Below, piece after piece: positions 30,873-43,400 of a DNA stretch of 64,000 bases. A program made the position numbers and the translations under genes. Source of the stretch: Edaphochlamys debaryana (taxonomy: Eukaryota; Chlorophyta; Chlorophyceae; Chlamydomonadales); the NCBI GenBank assembly GCA_016858145.1, contig JAEHOE010000063.1, forward strand, positions 372,001 through 436,000. Direction: 5' to 3'. The number at the start of each line of letters is the position of its first letter. Position 1 is the stretch's first letter. A model generated the notes under the pieces. The model did not search any database and was not told where the DNA came from. It worked only from the letters and a program-made list of their open reading frames with translations.

Positions 30873-31835
30873 ATGCACCCCGAACCCAAACCCTCATCGG
30901 GCTCGCTAGAACGTTCAGCGGCTGGTGGAACGGGCCCTGGTACCAGCGGCGTTCCCGAACCCTCAGAGCGCGGCAGTCGCGGAGGAGGGATGCCTCAGGA
31001 GGACACTGTGGGGGTGCAGGGCCCGGCGGCACATCCCTCTGGGGCGCAGGCGCAGCAAGAGCCGGGGGCGCGGGCCCCGCCTTCAGCACCGCACGACCCC
31101 GCGGCGGCTGCAGCGGCGGCTGCGGGGGCCTTCACGGGGCCGGCGCTGTGGGAGCTCGGGGGAGAGGGGTGAGGCTGGACAGGGGGTGAGGGGTGGGGCG
31201 GGTCAGGTGGAGGTGCTTGCTGCTGAGCGAAGCCACGGGCAGCGGTAAAGCACGCATTATGTGGAATCTCTCACATCAGCATCGAACGCTGGCTACTTTT
31301 CTTGATCCTCTACACCCTGCCTGACCCTTCCCCAGCTTTGCGGCGCTGACCGCCTCCTCCCCTGCGGTGCTGGAGCGCTGGCGGGACGCCTTCGATGCGG
31401 CCTGCGAGGACGCAGCCACGCTGGGCATACCGCGGAGGTGCGTCGTGGAGGGAAAGGGGTCACATGCCGGGAATGTGTGTGAGCGGGGGGCAGCAGCAGT
31501 AGGTGGGCACGGAGGTGCGTGGGCTGAGAGAAGACGGGAACGGACTGAGGACGGGAAAGGCGGGCATGAAGGCGTGCCACCGCATGGTATGGAGGGTGTG
31601 TCGTGGAGGGACAGGGGGGCATGGCGGGAAGGCGTGTGCGGCTGAGCGTGGAGCCTCGCCGCGTACCGTTCTCACCGCCAAAGCGCCCTGAACCCAGCCA
31701 TCCACCCGCCCCCTGCCTCCACCCCCTTGCAGTGCGCTGCCCGTGCTGCCCCCTGGCGCCGACGCGGCCGCCATCCGCCGGGCCCGGGACGACCTGGAGG
31801 GCCTGGTGGCGTCGTTCCTGTCCGCGGCGCTGTAG
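30873..31835 (+). CDS. Unknown small protein, 166 aa, three exons
   Basis: Exons 30873-31168, 31336-31437 and 31733-31835 join in phase (2, 2) and give 501 nt. The first 80 residues are low-complexity (Gly/Pro/Ala/Gln). The conserved-looking part is the C-terminal 75 residues, mostly helical: FAALTASSPAVLERWRDAF, then CEDAATLGIPR, and a last helix IRRARDDLEGLVASFLSAAL. No family is recognised. Start choice is uncertain: another in-frame ATG lies at 30723. The stop codon sits at the edge of a 46-bp minisatellite that fills the 3' flank. Confidence 0.6.
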
Positions 31836-32020
31836 CAGGGGGGTCCCGCTGGGGGGTCCGCTGGGGTCTGAGGCGCTGTAGCAGGGGGGTCCCGCTGGGG
31901 GGTCCGCTGGGGTCTGAGGCGCTGTAGCAGGGGGGTCCCGCTGGGGGGTCCGCTGGGGTCTGAGGCGCTGTAGCAGGGGGGTCCCGCTGGGGGGTCCGCT
32001 GGGGTCTGAGGCGCTGCAGC
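31828..32020. repeat. 46-bp minisatellite, four copies
   Basis: Four nearly perfect 46-bp units; the core is tgtagcaggggggtcccgct plus ggggggtccgctggggtct and gaggcgc. Successive tgta/tgca positions are 31831, 31877, 31923, 31969 and 32015, always 46 apart. The first unit includes the Leu-stop codons of the preceding gene. Confidence 0.95.
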
Positions 32021-32271
32021 AGGCATATGGTGTTGACCGGTGGTGGGCGGGACTGCTCAAACGTGCATGCATGTGCGTGCGGCAGGGTGCGTGGCCATGG
32101 GACAGGCACACGGCGTGAGGCTGGGTGGGGCTAGCGTGTGTACTGCAAGGGTAGGGCAAGGAAGGCAAGAGAGGCATGCAAAGTCGCAGACATAGATAGC
32201 AGGCGTCGCATACTTGGCTTAAAGTTACGAGCGGGTCAACGTTGATGGAAGGGAAAGTTGGAGGGGGGATG

Positions 32272-32427
32272 GTGTTCAGCGCTGGGGGGGCAGAGTGGGG
32301 CGGGTGCGGGTGCGAGTGAGTGCAACCCGTACTCACTGTACTAACTGTGTGTGGCGGGGCGCGCGGTGCTCGTGATGTATGGGCGGTTCCCGTGTAGGTT
32401 GGCTTTGTTGGGTGGTGACCTCGCGGG
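32272..32427. repeat. Dispersed repeat, partner at 55.7-55.9 kb
   Basis: 32272-32336 (gtgttcagcgctgg to caacccgtactca) matches 55701-55765 with few differences. 32371-32427 (gtgatgtatgggcgg to ggtggtgacc) matches about 55858-55900. The spacer between differs. It lies about 100 bp before the first visible TMEM62-like exon. Confidence 0.8.
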
Positions 32428-32520
32428 CTCAATGTTGGACGACCTGCCGCGTGAATGACATGTGATTGGTGACCACGTGGCCGCAAGGTTCACGACACGT
32501 GGGCTCACATGACCCCACAG

Positions 32521-35500
32521 GTGCGGCCCGGCCGACTACTTCTGTCGCTACAGCGCCCGCGCAGCCGCCAACGCCAACGCCAACGCCGACGGGGGCGGCA
32601 ACGGTGGCTCGGGGCCCGCGGGCCGGGTGTGGCTGGACCCCGTCTTCGCGCCCGCCGCGGGGCGCAACGGCACCGCCGCGGCGTGCCCGGTTGCGGTGCT
32701 GGTGGGGGTGGACGCCTCGCTGGACCCGGGGCTGCGGTCGCCCGCCAACTTACTGGGTGAGGCGGAATCGGGGGCCGGGAGGGTGTATGGGGTATGGGGT
32801 AAAAGGAAGCAATCCCGAATCCTTGGGGGGGAAGGGGGGGACCGCCGGGCGCGGCAATGGCGCAGATGGGGTGAAACAACCCCGCAAGGCGTGTGTGCGC
32901 GGGGTGCCGCCTTCACCGCGAGGCGCCGCTGCGCCGGCGTGTGCGCACACGTGCTTACACGAGCACGGGCGCAGGGAGCCTCGCTCGCCTCGCGCCGCCT
33001 CGCCTCCTCCCCTGGCCGCCGGCCCTGGCCGCGGCAGCCGACCCCTTGGAACCCCTGAACCCTGTTTCCCCCATCTTGTGCCCCATGACCGAATCCCTGC
33101 CAAGCGCTTGTCTCGCCTCCTCCACCCAAACCCCCTCCGCTGCAGGCGTGATCCAGCCCTCCGTGCTGGGCGAGCTCGACCAGCGCCTGGCCGCCTCCGC
33201 AGCCACCCTCAGCGCCGCCGGCTGCGGCGCGCCGCCCCTGATCGCCTACAGCCACTACCCCCTCTCAACCATCGGCTACCCGTTGTTCCCGTCGGCCCCG
33301 CCGCCATCCCATGCCCCCCCCTCCGCCGGCGCATCCGGCCCCGGCCCCACACGAGCACCCCGCGGCACCACGCTGCCTGCCGTACTGATGCGTTACGGCG
33401 TGACAGCACACGTGTCGGGCCCTCTGTACGGCGCATTCGGGTCCCGGCTGCACCGGCTGCACGCAGCGCCTCCGCCTGCTGCTCCAGAGCCCCAGGATGG
33501 ATCTCGGGCGGGGGCGCAATTCGGATCCAGGCCGCCGCCGCCGCCCGGATCCTGGATGCTGGAGCTGGAATCGGTGGACTGGAAGGTGAGGGCCGCGAGT
33601 TGGGGTTGCCGGGTCTCGTCCGTAGGCGCCCCGCACGCGCATGCTTTCACGCGTTGATACTGGATGCTGCTGTTGTACGGTGTACGGCGTACGGCTTGTA
33701 CTGCGCCGGACCCATACCGGTGCTGACCCGCGGTGCGCCACTCACCGTTATGCATTGTCCGGTGCGGCACCGCCTGCGCCATTTTAAACCCCACCCCTCC
33801 CCTCCGCCCGCTGCCCCCAGCATGCCAGGGCGCTGCGGCTCCTCACGCTGGACTACCCCTCCCCCTCCCCCTCCCCCCCGGGCCCCGAAGTGGGGGCCGG
33901 GGCCGGCGCCGCGCTCTGCTTCGCGGACCTGGTCTTCTCAGCGCCCCCTGGGGCCGGCCCTCCCGCGAGCGGCGGCAGCAGCAGCGGGGCGGCTGGCGGC
34001 TCGGGCTCGGTCGGGGCCGGGGGCGGGGGCGCACCCCGCCTGGCCTCCCTTGCGGAGCCCGGCCGCCGCCCGGGCGTCCACCTGCCGCTGCTCACCTGCC
34101 CCCCCGACGCACGCTACAGCCCGCAGCTGTGGCCGCGCGCAACGCCGCCCCCGGCCTCGCCACAGCAGGGCCAGCACGAGCCGCAGCCGGCCTCAGCGGC
34201 GGCCCCCAGCTGCGCCGCCGCCCTGGGGGGGCTCCCTGCCAACGGCAGCAGCGTTGGTGGCGGCCGCGATAATGCTGCAGCGGGTGCGGGCGGGCCCACA
34301 GCGGTGGTGCGGGCGCTGGTCCTGCCGGTGGCCCCAGGCGCTGGGGCGGCGCCAGCGGGGTGGCGCCTGCGCTGGGCCTGCGAGGCGGGGCGGGCCGGGG
34401 AGGGGAGCGGGGGGGTGGACGCGGCGGGCAGGCGGCCGCGGGATCCCGAGGACGGCCACGGCCCGGGCGGGGGCGGGGGCCAGGCGATGGTGGGCGCAGC
34501 TGCCGGGAGGCTGGCGGGCGAGCTGGAGGTGGGTGGCGTGGCCGGGGGTGCGGTGGCCGGGGTAGAGGGGACTTCTGTGTCCCCACCCGCCCGCACGCCG
34601 CCTGCGCCCCTCCGCATGCGCACGCGCCTGCCTGCCTCCGCGCTTCCCACGCCCATGCGGCTGGAGTCGGCGGAGGGCAGCCACAGGTGAGGTGAGCTGG
34701 CGGGGGGAAGGGGTGGAGCGGGGTTGACCCTGGAGGGAGTCGCGTCGGTTCAGGCGGACAGTGTCGTACTGTCGTACCGGCCATTGGGCTCCTGGCACTC
34801 CTGTCAGCCCCCACTCGACACACTCGACCGTCAACCGTTCCAGCCCGCTCCTTCCGTTGACTTCTTTCGTTCACTCCTGCCCTTCACTCCTGCCGGGCCC
34901 CCCCCGACAGCGCCTGGGTGGCGGACCTGCTCGCCCCCAGCCAGCCGGAGGGCGGGGGCGAGGGCGAGTCAAGGGAGGGGGCGCGAGGCCGCGCGGCGGA
35001 CGGCGGAGGCCCCCAGCCGCGGGACTGCGCCTCCGGGCTGCTGACGGTGCAGGTGGGGCAGCGGCGGAGGGCCCGGTGTGGCGAGGCTGGGGCGGAGCGG
35101 TCCGGGCATGACGCGACTGTTGCTCACCGCTCGCCCTCCCCAACCCCCCTCCCAAGCTCTCCCCCTGCCCCCCCCAACCGCCTCGCCCCACCCCCCGAGC
35201 CAGGTGCTGGTCCCTGGGGCCCCCGGGGAGCCCCCCTCAGCCTCCGAGGAGCGGCCCCTGCACTGGCGCCAGCCGCCCCCCTCGGGCCCCCCCGTGCCGT
35301 CCCCAGCATCCGCCGCCTCAGCCTCAGCCTCCCCCCCCGCCGCTGCGCCCTTCGGGGACGCCTTCTGGGCGGCCCCCGGCAGCGGCAACGGCGCCGTGGC
35401 GGCCTCTGAGCCGGCCCCCCTGGGGTCCACGCTTGTGGAGTGGACCGTGCTGGGCGTGCGTTGGTACCCGCTTGGCCTGGCGGGCTTCGGCCTGCAGTGG

Positions 35501-36582
35501 GCCCTGGCGCTGGGGCTGCTCCTGCTGGCGCCCCGCGCGGCTCTGCTGCGGGCGCAGCGGAGGGAGCGGCAGCAGCGGGGCGGGAGCGGCGGGCGCGGCA
35601 AGGCACGGAGGGCCGGGCGGCGCAGCGGCGGGGCGGCTTACGCGCGCGCCGCGACGGCGGATGAGGGGGCGGCGGTGGGGGCGGGGGCGGCGGGGGGCGA
35701 GGCGTCGGCGTCGGGCTCGGAGGACGGCGCAGGGCTGCAGCACGAGCGTGTGCGTGGGCGGGGCGGCGGGCGTGATCAAGCGGTCCGCCAGCGGGGGCAG
35801 CAGCGGCGCGGGCGGCTGCTGCGGCGGAGGCGGGTCGAGGGCCGGCCCTGCTGATGGCTGGGGCCCCGCGGCCGCGTCGCCGCTGCGCCGAGCCGGGGGC
35901 TACGCCGACCCCGCCACCGCCGCCGGCGCTGCCGCCGGAGCGTGCGGGGGCCCGCCTCCGCTGCCTCGGCTGGGCCTGCCGCTGCGGCTGTGGCCGCTGT
36001 GCGACTGCGTGACGCTGGCGGCGCACCCCGTGCCCTGGGCGGCGGTGGCGGGCTTCGCGCTGGCCCTGGGGGTGGGGCCCTGGTTCGTGGGGGCTGGCCA
36101 CACCCGCCGCAGCCCGGCAGGGCGGGAGCGCGCCGCTGCCGTACCTCAGCGGTTGGGGGGTGGTTACGCCGTGGGGTATTGTCATGCGGCCGCCGGATGG
36201 GGCCGACGGCGGCTGGGCCTGGCTGGGCCTGGCGCCTTCGCTGGACTTCAAGGTCATGTGCAACTTCATCGTCGCGTTTGTGTGGCTGCCAACGCTGCTG
36301 TTCTGCGCCTCCTTGGCGGCGCGCTGGCGCAAGAGCGCGCAAGGAGCGGGGGCGGGGGCGGGGTCTGGGGCGGGGCCGCGGGGAGGCGGGTGGTTGCGGC
36401 TGCTGTCGTGGAGGCAGTGGCTGGCGCTGGGCTGGATCGTGTTTGCGGATGCGATGATGTGTTGGAAGGTGTGGGCGGGGCTGGGCTGGCCCGCGGTGCT
36501 GGTGGCTCCGGGGATCGGCTGGCTGTTGCCGGCCCTGGGGGTGTGGATGGGCCTGGCATGGCGGCACGTGCGGTGCGCGTGA
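32521..36582 (+). CDS. TMEM62-like membrane protein, N-terminal part missing
   Basis: Exons 32521-32756, 33146-33585, 33821-34686, 34911-35052 and about 35206 onward, ending at 36582. TMEM62 proteins have an N-terminal metallophosphoesterase domain, a lumenal region and C-terminal membrane helices. Landmarks of the later part are clear: DYFCRYSA, VAVLVGVDASLDPG (compare FICVDATVNPG in TMEM62), GVIQPSVLGEL, IAYSHYPLSTI, HVSGPLYG, MLELESVDWK, PPDARY, and several hydrophobic helices (WALALGLLLLAP, WAAVAGFALALGVGPWFVG, FVWLPTLLFC). The first exon starts at a splice acceptor (CCCACAG), yet no upstream exon with the DxH or GNHD metal motifs is found. In the last 1 kb the frame changes twice (about 35.6-35.9 kb and 36.09-36.15 kb), so short introns or frameshifts remain unresolved there. 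The gene may be truncated or its 5' exons displaced. Confidence 0.7.
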
Positions 36583-37435
36583 GCGGGGGGTTGGGATGGC
36601 GCTGCATGCCTGGAGCGGTTGGTGTCCAGTGTCGGAACACCGCCGCGAGTGCTGGAGGCGACTGCCGCACGGTACCGAGGCCAGCTGCACGGGCCCGCAG
36701 TCGTGTCCGGCAGGCCGGCAGGGGACCTGCGCTGCGGGGTTGGTGGGCATGGCCCCCGTGGATTGCACAAGCAGCAAGGCTTTCTAGTACCGCACGGGGA
36801 GGCACGAGTGCGAGTGGGCACTGGCGTGACTTGGCCTGCAGTACTGCCCCCTGCCGTGAACCTCCCCACCATGGCACCATCCTTTCCTGCGCGCGTGACC
36901 CGTCAGTCGCCTTTGCCACTCCGCCCATCCCGCCAACCAGCCACACGCGCCCTACCTTGAAGGGTACAAGAGCAACTGAACCGTCGGTCTCCCAATCCAC
37001 TCTTCACCAGCTTCCGCACAAATCGCCTCATCTCCCTCAGCCCCCTTTCCGTCTTGCCTCGTCTTCGCGCTGCCCGCTTCTCCCTTCGTGGGAGCCATCC
37101 AGTGACCAACTGCCACCCGGGATGTTGGCCCAAAGTTCCCGTCTCCAAAGGAACTATGCTGAGAACAGTATTCTTCCTGAAGCAGCGCCAACGTGACAGC
37201 AGCCATCCAGTGCTAGGACCTGCAGCTGCACGGGCCTAGCGCCAGCGCAGCCGCGCAGGCCAGAGCAGCCGCCGTTGCCGCTGTATCTGCATTACACTCA
37301 GTCAGCAGACACGAACGGCATTGCCTCTGGGTCGGTCCGCAGCGAGTGGCGCAAATTCCCCAACATTGCATCAACGCTGCCAGGGTTCTTGCTTAGCGGC
37401 CGGGCAGCCTAGCTGAAGCCCTCGGCCGGGCGGAT
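36583..37435. other. Intergenic, promoter of the chitinase mosaic gene
   Basis: About 850 bp, less GC-rich toward the right; no coding exon is supported. The upstream control region of the large secreted protein should lie here. Confidence 0.4.
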
Positions 37436-40400
37436 ATGGCCCACATGGTCCAGCGCGATGGCACTCTAGGCAAGCATCGACCGCCGGTTATCGTCCTGTT
37501 GCTGTCGCTCGCGTTGAGCAGAGCTTTTACTGCGGAAGGTGCGTGCATGCTTGACTGACTGGCTCAACTTAGGCCTTGCAGGGCCTCGCTCGCGCGGCGT
37601 CGCCCGGGCCAACCCCCCCGCCCCCCCCAGTCCCCCCCCGGCACGTTCCAGCCCCCGCTTAAACCTACTCCGCGTTCTCTCCCCTTCTGCAACGTCAACG
37701 CAGGAGCGTGCACAGCCTACACGGTGGTGCCGGGCGACACGCTCTCCGTGATTGCTGCCAATTACGGCACAACCGTGTCGAAAATCCAGACCGACAACCA
37801 GGTCTCGAACCCGAACCTGATCTTTGTAGGCCAAGTCCTCCAGATCTGTGCAGGCAACACACAAACACCCAGCCCTGGTGACTCGTCGTCAGGTGGTGAG
37901 CGAGGAAGGGGCGGCTGCTGCCGCCAGGTTGTGTGAACGTTGGGCCTCGCAGGCCTACCTGCCTTCACCTTCATTCACGCCCCCTACCCCCCCGCCCCCC
38001 CCCCCCCCCCCCGCCCCCGCCCCCCTCGCCCCGCCCCCCCCCCCGACACGTTTCATCCGGCCCGCCCGCCCATTGCTCCCGCGAGCGTGCCCCCGCCCCC
38101 GCTTAAAATCTATCACATGCTCTCCCTTCTGTACCGTCGCCACAGGATTGTGCTCAGCATATACGGTGGTGGCGGGCGACACGCTGTCCAAGATTGCAAC
38201 CCAGTACGGCACAACGGTGATGAGAATCCAGACCGACAACAAGATCTCAAACCCCGACCTTATATTTGTGGGCCAAGACCTTCGGATCTGTGCAGGCGGC
38301 ACACCCATACCCAGCCCCTCTTCACCACCAGCAGCAGACGGTGAGCAAGCAAGCAAGGGCGGTGATGAGGGAAGCAGGAGAATGCAGCGGCTCACTGCAG
38401 CCATGTTATGTAGAGATTAAGATTAGCCAGGGTAGCCACGGAGGAGCGTGCGCGCGGAACTGGCTGGCTCTACTGGCCTCACAGGGCGGGCCTCACATAC
38501 CCTCGCTCGATCGAAGGGCCACGCATCCATCCCCCAGCCGGCCCACTTCCGCCACGCACGTGCGTGCCCCCGCCGCCCGCCCACGACCAGCCAACCTCGC
38601 CGCCCCAGGATGCATCACCCCTTCTCCCGCGTCCTTCTGCTCCGGCAAGGCTGACGACTTCATCGCGTTCATTCCCTGTCCGCCGCGCACATACAGGGTG
38701 CCCCTTATCAACCTGGCGCTTTTGCGAAGGCAAGGCTGAAGGCTTCTACGGTGACCCTTGCGAGCATTGCAAGATGTACATCTGGGCAAGTGTGCAAAGC
38801 AGGGCAGGGCAGGCAGGCGGTTCGATAGGGCGGGGGTGGTAGTGGTAGGGGCGGGGGGGGGGGGTGGGGGAGGGCGGGGCGGGGTGGGCGGTTGGGTCGG
38901 GCGGGGCAGTTTAGGCAGTTAGATAGGGCAGGGCAGGGCAGTAAGATAGAACAGGGCAGGGCGGGGCCGTGCCGTTAGGTGGTCCAGACGGTGGTCGTGA
39001 CCCGTGCAAAGCACCTACCAGACCTGCAAGCTTGCTTGGGGTTGCGGGACATACATGTTGGTCCGCAGCAGGCTGGGTTATTCCTGACCCCCCCCCCCAC
39101 GTGCCCGTGCCGCCGCCTCCGTTATGCAGTGCTTGGATGCCGCTACAGGCGCCAATGCGTACCGGTCGTGTGATTTCGGCCTCGTCATGGATTCACGTGG
39201 AGGGAAGTTCTGTGACTTGCCTAGTAATATTGTGTGTGAGCTTTCACCTTCTCCACCTCCGCCCTCGCCACCTACGCCATCCCCGCCGCCACCACCGCCA
39301 CCACCGCTCCAATCTCCCCCGTCACCCCCAAACCCATCGCCCCCATCTCCTCCACCCTTCCCGCTGCCACGTTCGCCCCCCACACCCCCACCACCGCGCC
39401 CTCCATCTCCGCCGCCGTTCCCCCCACCTCCATCTCCACCCACCCCACCACAACCCCCGCCTCCGTCCCCACCAACCCCACCACAACCGCCTCCATCGAC
39501 ATCCCCTCCACCGCCCCCTCCATATCCACCAACCCACCCGGCCCTCCCACCAACCCCTTTGTATCCGCCAACACTACCAACACCCCGACTCCCACCATCG
39601 CCCCCTCCGTATCCACCGACAACCCCACCCCCAACCCCTCCATACCCGCCAACGCCTCCATCCCCACCATCGCCCCCTCCGTATCCACCGACAACCCCAC
39701 CCCCTCCCCCACCCCCTCCATACCCGCCAACGCCCCCATCCCCACCACCGCCCCCTCCGTATCCACCGACAACCCCACCCCCACCCCCACCCCCTCCATA
39801 CCCGCCAACGCCTCCATCCCCACCATCGCCCCCTCCGTATCCACCGACAACCCCACCCCCACCCCCACCCCCTCCATACCCACCACCAGTCTCCCCACCA
39901 CCCTCGCCACCCTCGCCACCACCACCACTACCTCCGCCTCCTCCACCCTCAACACCGCCAAAGTCTCCACCTTCACCCCCACCGCCACCTCCTCCATCCC
40001 CGCCGCCGCCCCCGGCCTCCCCGCCACCGTCTCCTCCACCCTCAACACCGCGTAAACCTCCCCCTCCACCCCCATCGCCTCCCCCTCCATCTCCACACCC
40101 GCCGCCGCCGCCACCCCCTCCATCTCCTCCACCGCCTGGTGAGGCATAAGGCATCTTGTGTGCAGCGTGCCTCCTGTGATGCAAGCCCCACCCGCCCTAT
40201 GCCGTATCATTTGCACGCATGCAGTCCCGTGCCCCAGCATTTTTGGCTACACTGTCGATGTCGGCGGAGGTGCGTCTGTCCGTGGGGTCCCTGGGATGGT
40301 TGAAAAGTGGATTTCGTGCGTGCGTCCATCCCTGGCCATTGCATTGTTGACGCCGCATGCATGGTCGCTTCCTTGCGTGCTGATGCAGAGCATGCTGGGG

Positions 40401-43400
40401 ATGACATCCTGCCCTTCGTACCAATCTCCAGTCAGTCCCATGGCGCCACACGGTGCAGTGAGCTGCCCGAATGCGCAGGGTTCAACTGGCACACAGTCCT
40501 GTAAGTGACTGACTTTCACCTTGGCCTGACCACCATTGCCCGGCCACAGTAGTCTAGCTATCTATCTAGCTGGTGTGCTGGCCTCCACTATTGAGCACAT
40601 ACACCGGCTCTCTATTCCCTTCCTGCAGGGGTTCCGGGTTCCTGAAGACAGATGTGACCACAACTTCCCACGATACAGCAATGTGCATCTACCGCAAAGG
40701 TGCGCGCTACTGCTTTATGAGGCTGTCCCCCTGCTGCCCATAGGCTACACCTGGCAGAGCCCTGGCGTGTGTTAAGGGAGCGGCCACCTGGGGGCCACCC
40801 CATCCCGCCTGCACCTGCACGGTACCGTGCGTGATGGTACATTGCTGATTGTTTGCACGCCTGCAGTCCCGTGTCCCGACATTCCTGGGTACTCTGTGGA
40901 CATTGGCGGAGGTGTGTGGGATTGGTGGGGTCCAGGTGTGGGGTCCGTTCTGAACTGTACTGGCGTTCTGAGAGGGCTGTAAAACTGACCTTGCATTATT
41001 GTCTACATTGTCTTGTGCATACCCTGCTGGCGCAGAGCATGCTGGGGATGACATCCAGCCGCTCATACCGCTCTACACTCCATTGAACGGCGCTGCAATG
41101 TGCAGTGTGCTGACCAGCTGTGCTGGTTTCAACTGGCACACGGTCAAGTGAGTGACTGATCACTGCCTTGGACTGACAACCATTGCCAGGCCACAGTCTA
41201 GCTGGATGGTGTAGATGGTGTGCTGGCCTTCCATCCATGTATGTACAAGGCAATAATCTAGTGCAGCCTCTGCTGATGACCACACTGGCTGTTTTCCCTC
41301 CTGTAGGGGTTCTGGATACCTGAAGACAAACTCAACAACAACATCTCGGGACGCAGCAATGTGCATCTACCGCAAAGGTACGAATGTGGCATAGCCAAGC
41401 TGAATATGCAATGTGCAGAAGTTGCACAGCTGTCTGGCGCAAGGATCCATGTTTCACGGTGCCTTGCTTGCCAAGCAAGTTGACGGGAGAAGCAAATAAC
41501 GCAGCAGGCAGCCGCCGGAGCCACATACGTACACGCCAGGATAACTGGTGGGGGTCCAGGCTCCACAGTATTGGAGCTGTGCCATTAACATGTCAGTGTG
41601 TTAACACACAACCCCGGGAAGCATCACTGCTTCCTATGAGCGCAGAGCTTGATCCTGGGATAATCATGTGAACCACGGGCTGTCAGTTTGGACAGGCATG
41701 CACCAGGCAGCATGGCACAACAACTCACCCCCTCCTAGGAATGCATCCCCACAGTCACTCAGGCAGCAGGCTTAGCCTCTTCAAGGGCATGCTTGTGATA
41801 ATGAGGTCCTCAATCAGATAGAGGCAAGCTCCCTAATGTTTTGATCAGAGACCCACCACCTGCACTTGCTCTTGCCATGAACCATGCGTTTGTGGAAAGC
41901 CAGATATGGTTCACAGTGAACATGGGTTCAGTGTTAAGCCGGGCACGCAACAGGCCCAGGCTCAACAGCAGTGCCATCTGGGGGAGCCAGCAGGCAAGGT
42001 CAGGCGCACAGCAGCATCACCAACCCGATGCCAGCGACTGAAGGTTCTGCGTGTTCATCAGCAATTCCTTGCCAGGCCAGCTGTCTTGCGTATGCTGCCC
42101 CTCCACCCCCACACAAACCGCTCCGTTGTCCTGCCAGCATCTGAGGCACAATTCCAGCTATGCATGCATGTGTGATCATGAATTGCTGTTTGCTTATCAT
42201 TTGCATGCATGCAGTTTACCCGTGCCTGAATGTCTCTGGATACTCCATGGATGTTGGTGGAGGTGTGTCCATCGATCCGTGGGGTGTTCAGGGATGGTTA
42301 CGTGCATGCATGCACCCTTTGGCAAATACTACCCATCGCATTTCAGCCTAATGTTGATGCTGCATGCTTACTTGACTTCCTGTGTATCCTGCGCGGTGCA
42401 GAGCACGCTGGGGATGACATCCTGCCCTTCATACCAATCTTCAGTCAGACCCATGGCGCCACACAGTGCAGTGAGCTGCCCGAATGCGCAGGGTTCAACT
42501 GGCACACAGTCCTGTAAGTGACTGACTTTTGCCTTGAACTGACCAGCCACGCACCATTGCCAGGCCACAGTCTAGATCTATCTAGTGCTGCTGCCTGCCA
42601 AGTACACTTGCAGCCTGCAGGTTGATGAGCTCACCAGCAGATGTATACCCTCCTGCAGGGGTTCCGGGTTCCTGAAGACAGATGTGACCACAACTTCCCA
42701 CGATACAGCAATGTGCATTTACCGCAAAGGTTTGTGTGTGTGTGTGCAGTGCAGTACCCAGCTTTGCTGAATGCCCTACCATGCAGCACAGTTATCTTGT
42801 GGACCTTTTTGCTACATCTCTTAGCCTCGTCGTGTACTCCTGCGCTATTTAATGCATACCCCTCACCTGCTGTCTTGTGTAGCACTCTCACAAGCAATGC
42901 CCAATTGCCTGATGCAGTGATCCTGTGTCCCGAAATTTCTGGGTACACTGTGGATGTTGGTGGAGGTGCGTCAATCAACCCGTGGGGTCCCTGGGATGGT
43001 TGTGTAGTAAATGCATGCCGCACGTCCCATTTCAGCACAAGGATTGATCAAACAAGCATGGCCTTTTTGTGCCTCCCTGCTGGCGCAGAGCATGCGGGGG
43101 ATGACATCCTGCCCCTCACAACAATGTATAGTCAAACAAATGCCGCCATGCAGTGCAGTGCGCGGACAACCTGTGCTGGCTTCAACTGGCACACAGTCCT
43201 GTAAGTGACTGACTTTCACCTTGGCCTGACCACCATTGCCCGGCCACAGTAGTCTAGCTAGCTATCTAGCTGGTGTGCTGGCCTCCACTATTGAGCACAT
43301 ACACCGGCTCTCTATTCCCTTCCTGCAGGGGTTCCGGGTTCCTGAAGACAGATGTGACCACAACTTCCCACGATACAGCAATGTGCATCTACCGCAAAGG

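Noticed and set aside
31828..32020. Regularly spaced repeats as a CRISPR array
   Set aside because: Units are contiguous with no variable spacers; it is a eukaryotic minisatellite.
32466..34565. Plus-strand frame of 699 codons
   Set aside because: Runs through introns of the TMEM62-like gene in the wrong frame; conserved landmarks are in other frames.
30873..36582. Small gene and TMEM62-like exons as one gene
   Set aside because: The small gene ends at an in-frame stop with phase-consistent exons, and its sequence has no phosphoesterase motifs.
35124..36872. Minus-strand frame of 582 codons
   Set aside because: Low-complexity Pro/Arg/Ala shadow of the TMEM62-like gene, with no domain or splice context.
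39078..40184. Minus-strand Gly-rich frame of 368 codons
   Set aside because: It is the exact complement of the Ser-Pro-rich exon of the chitinase mosaic; codon periodicity alone keeps it open.
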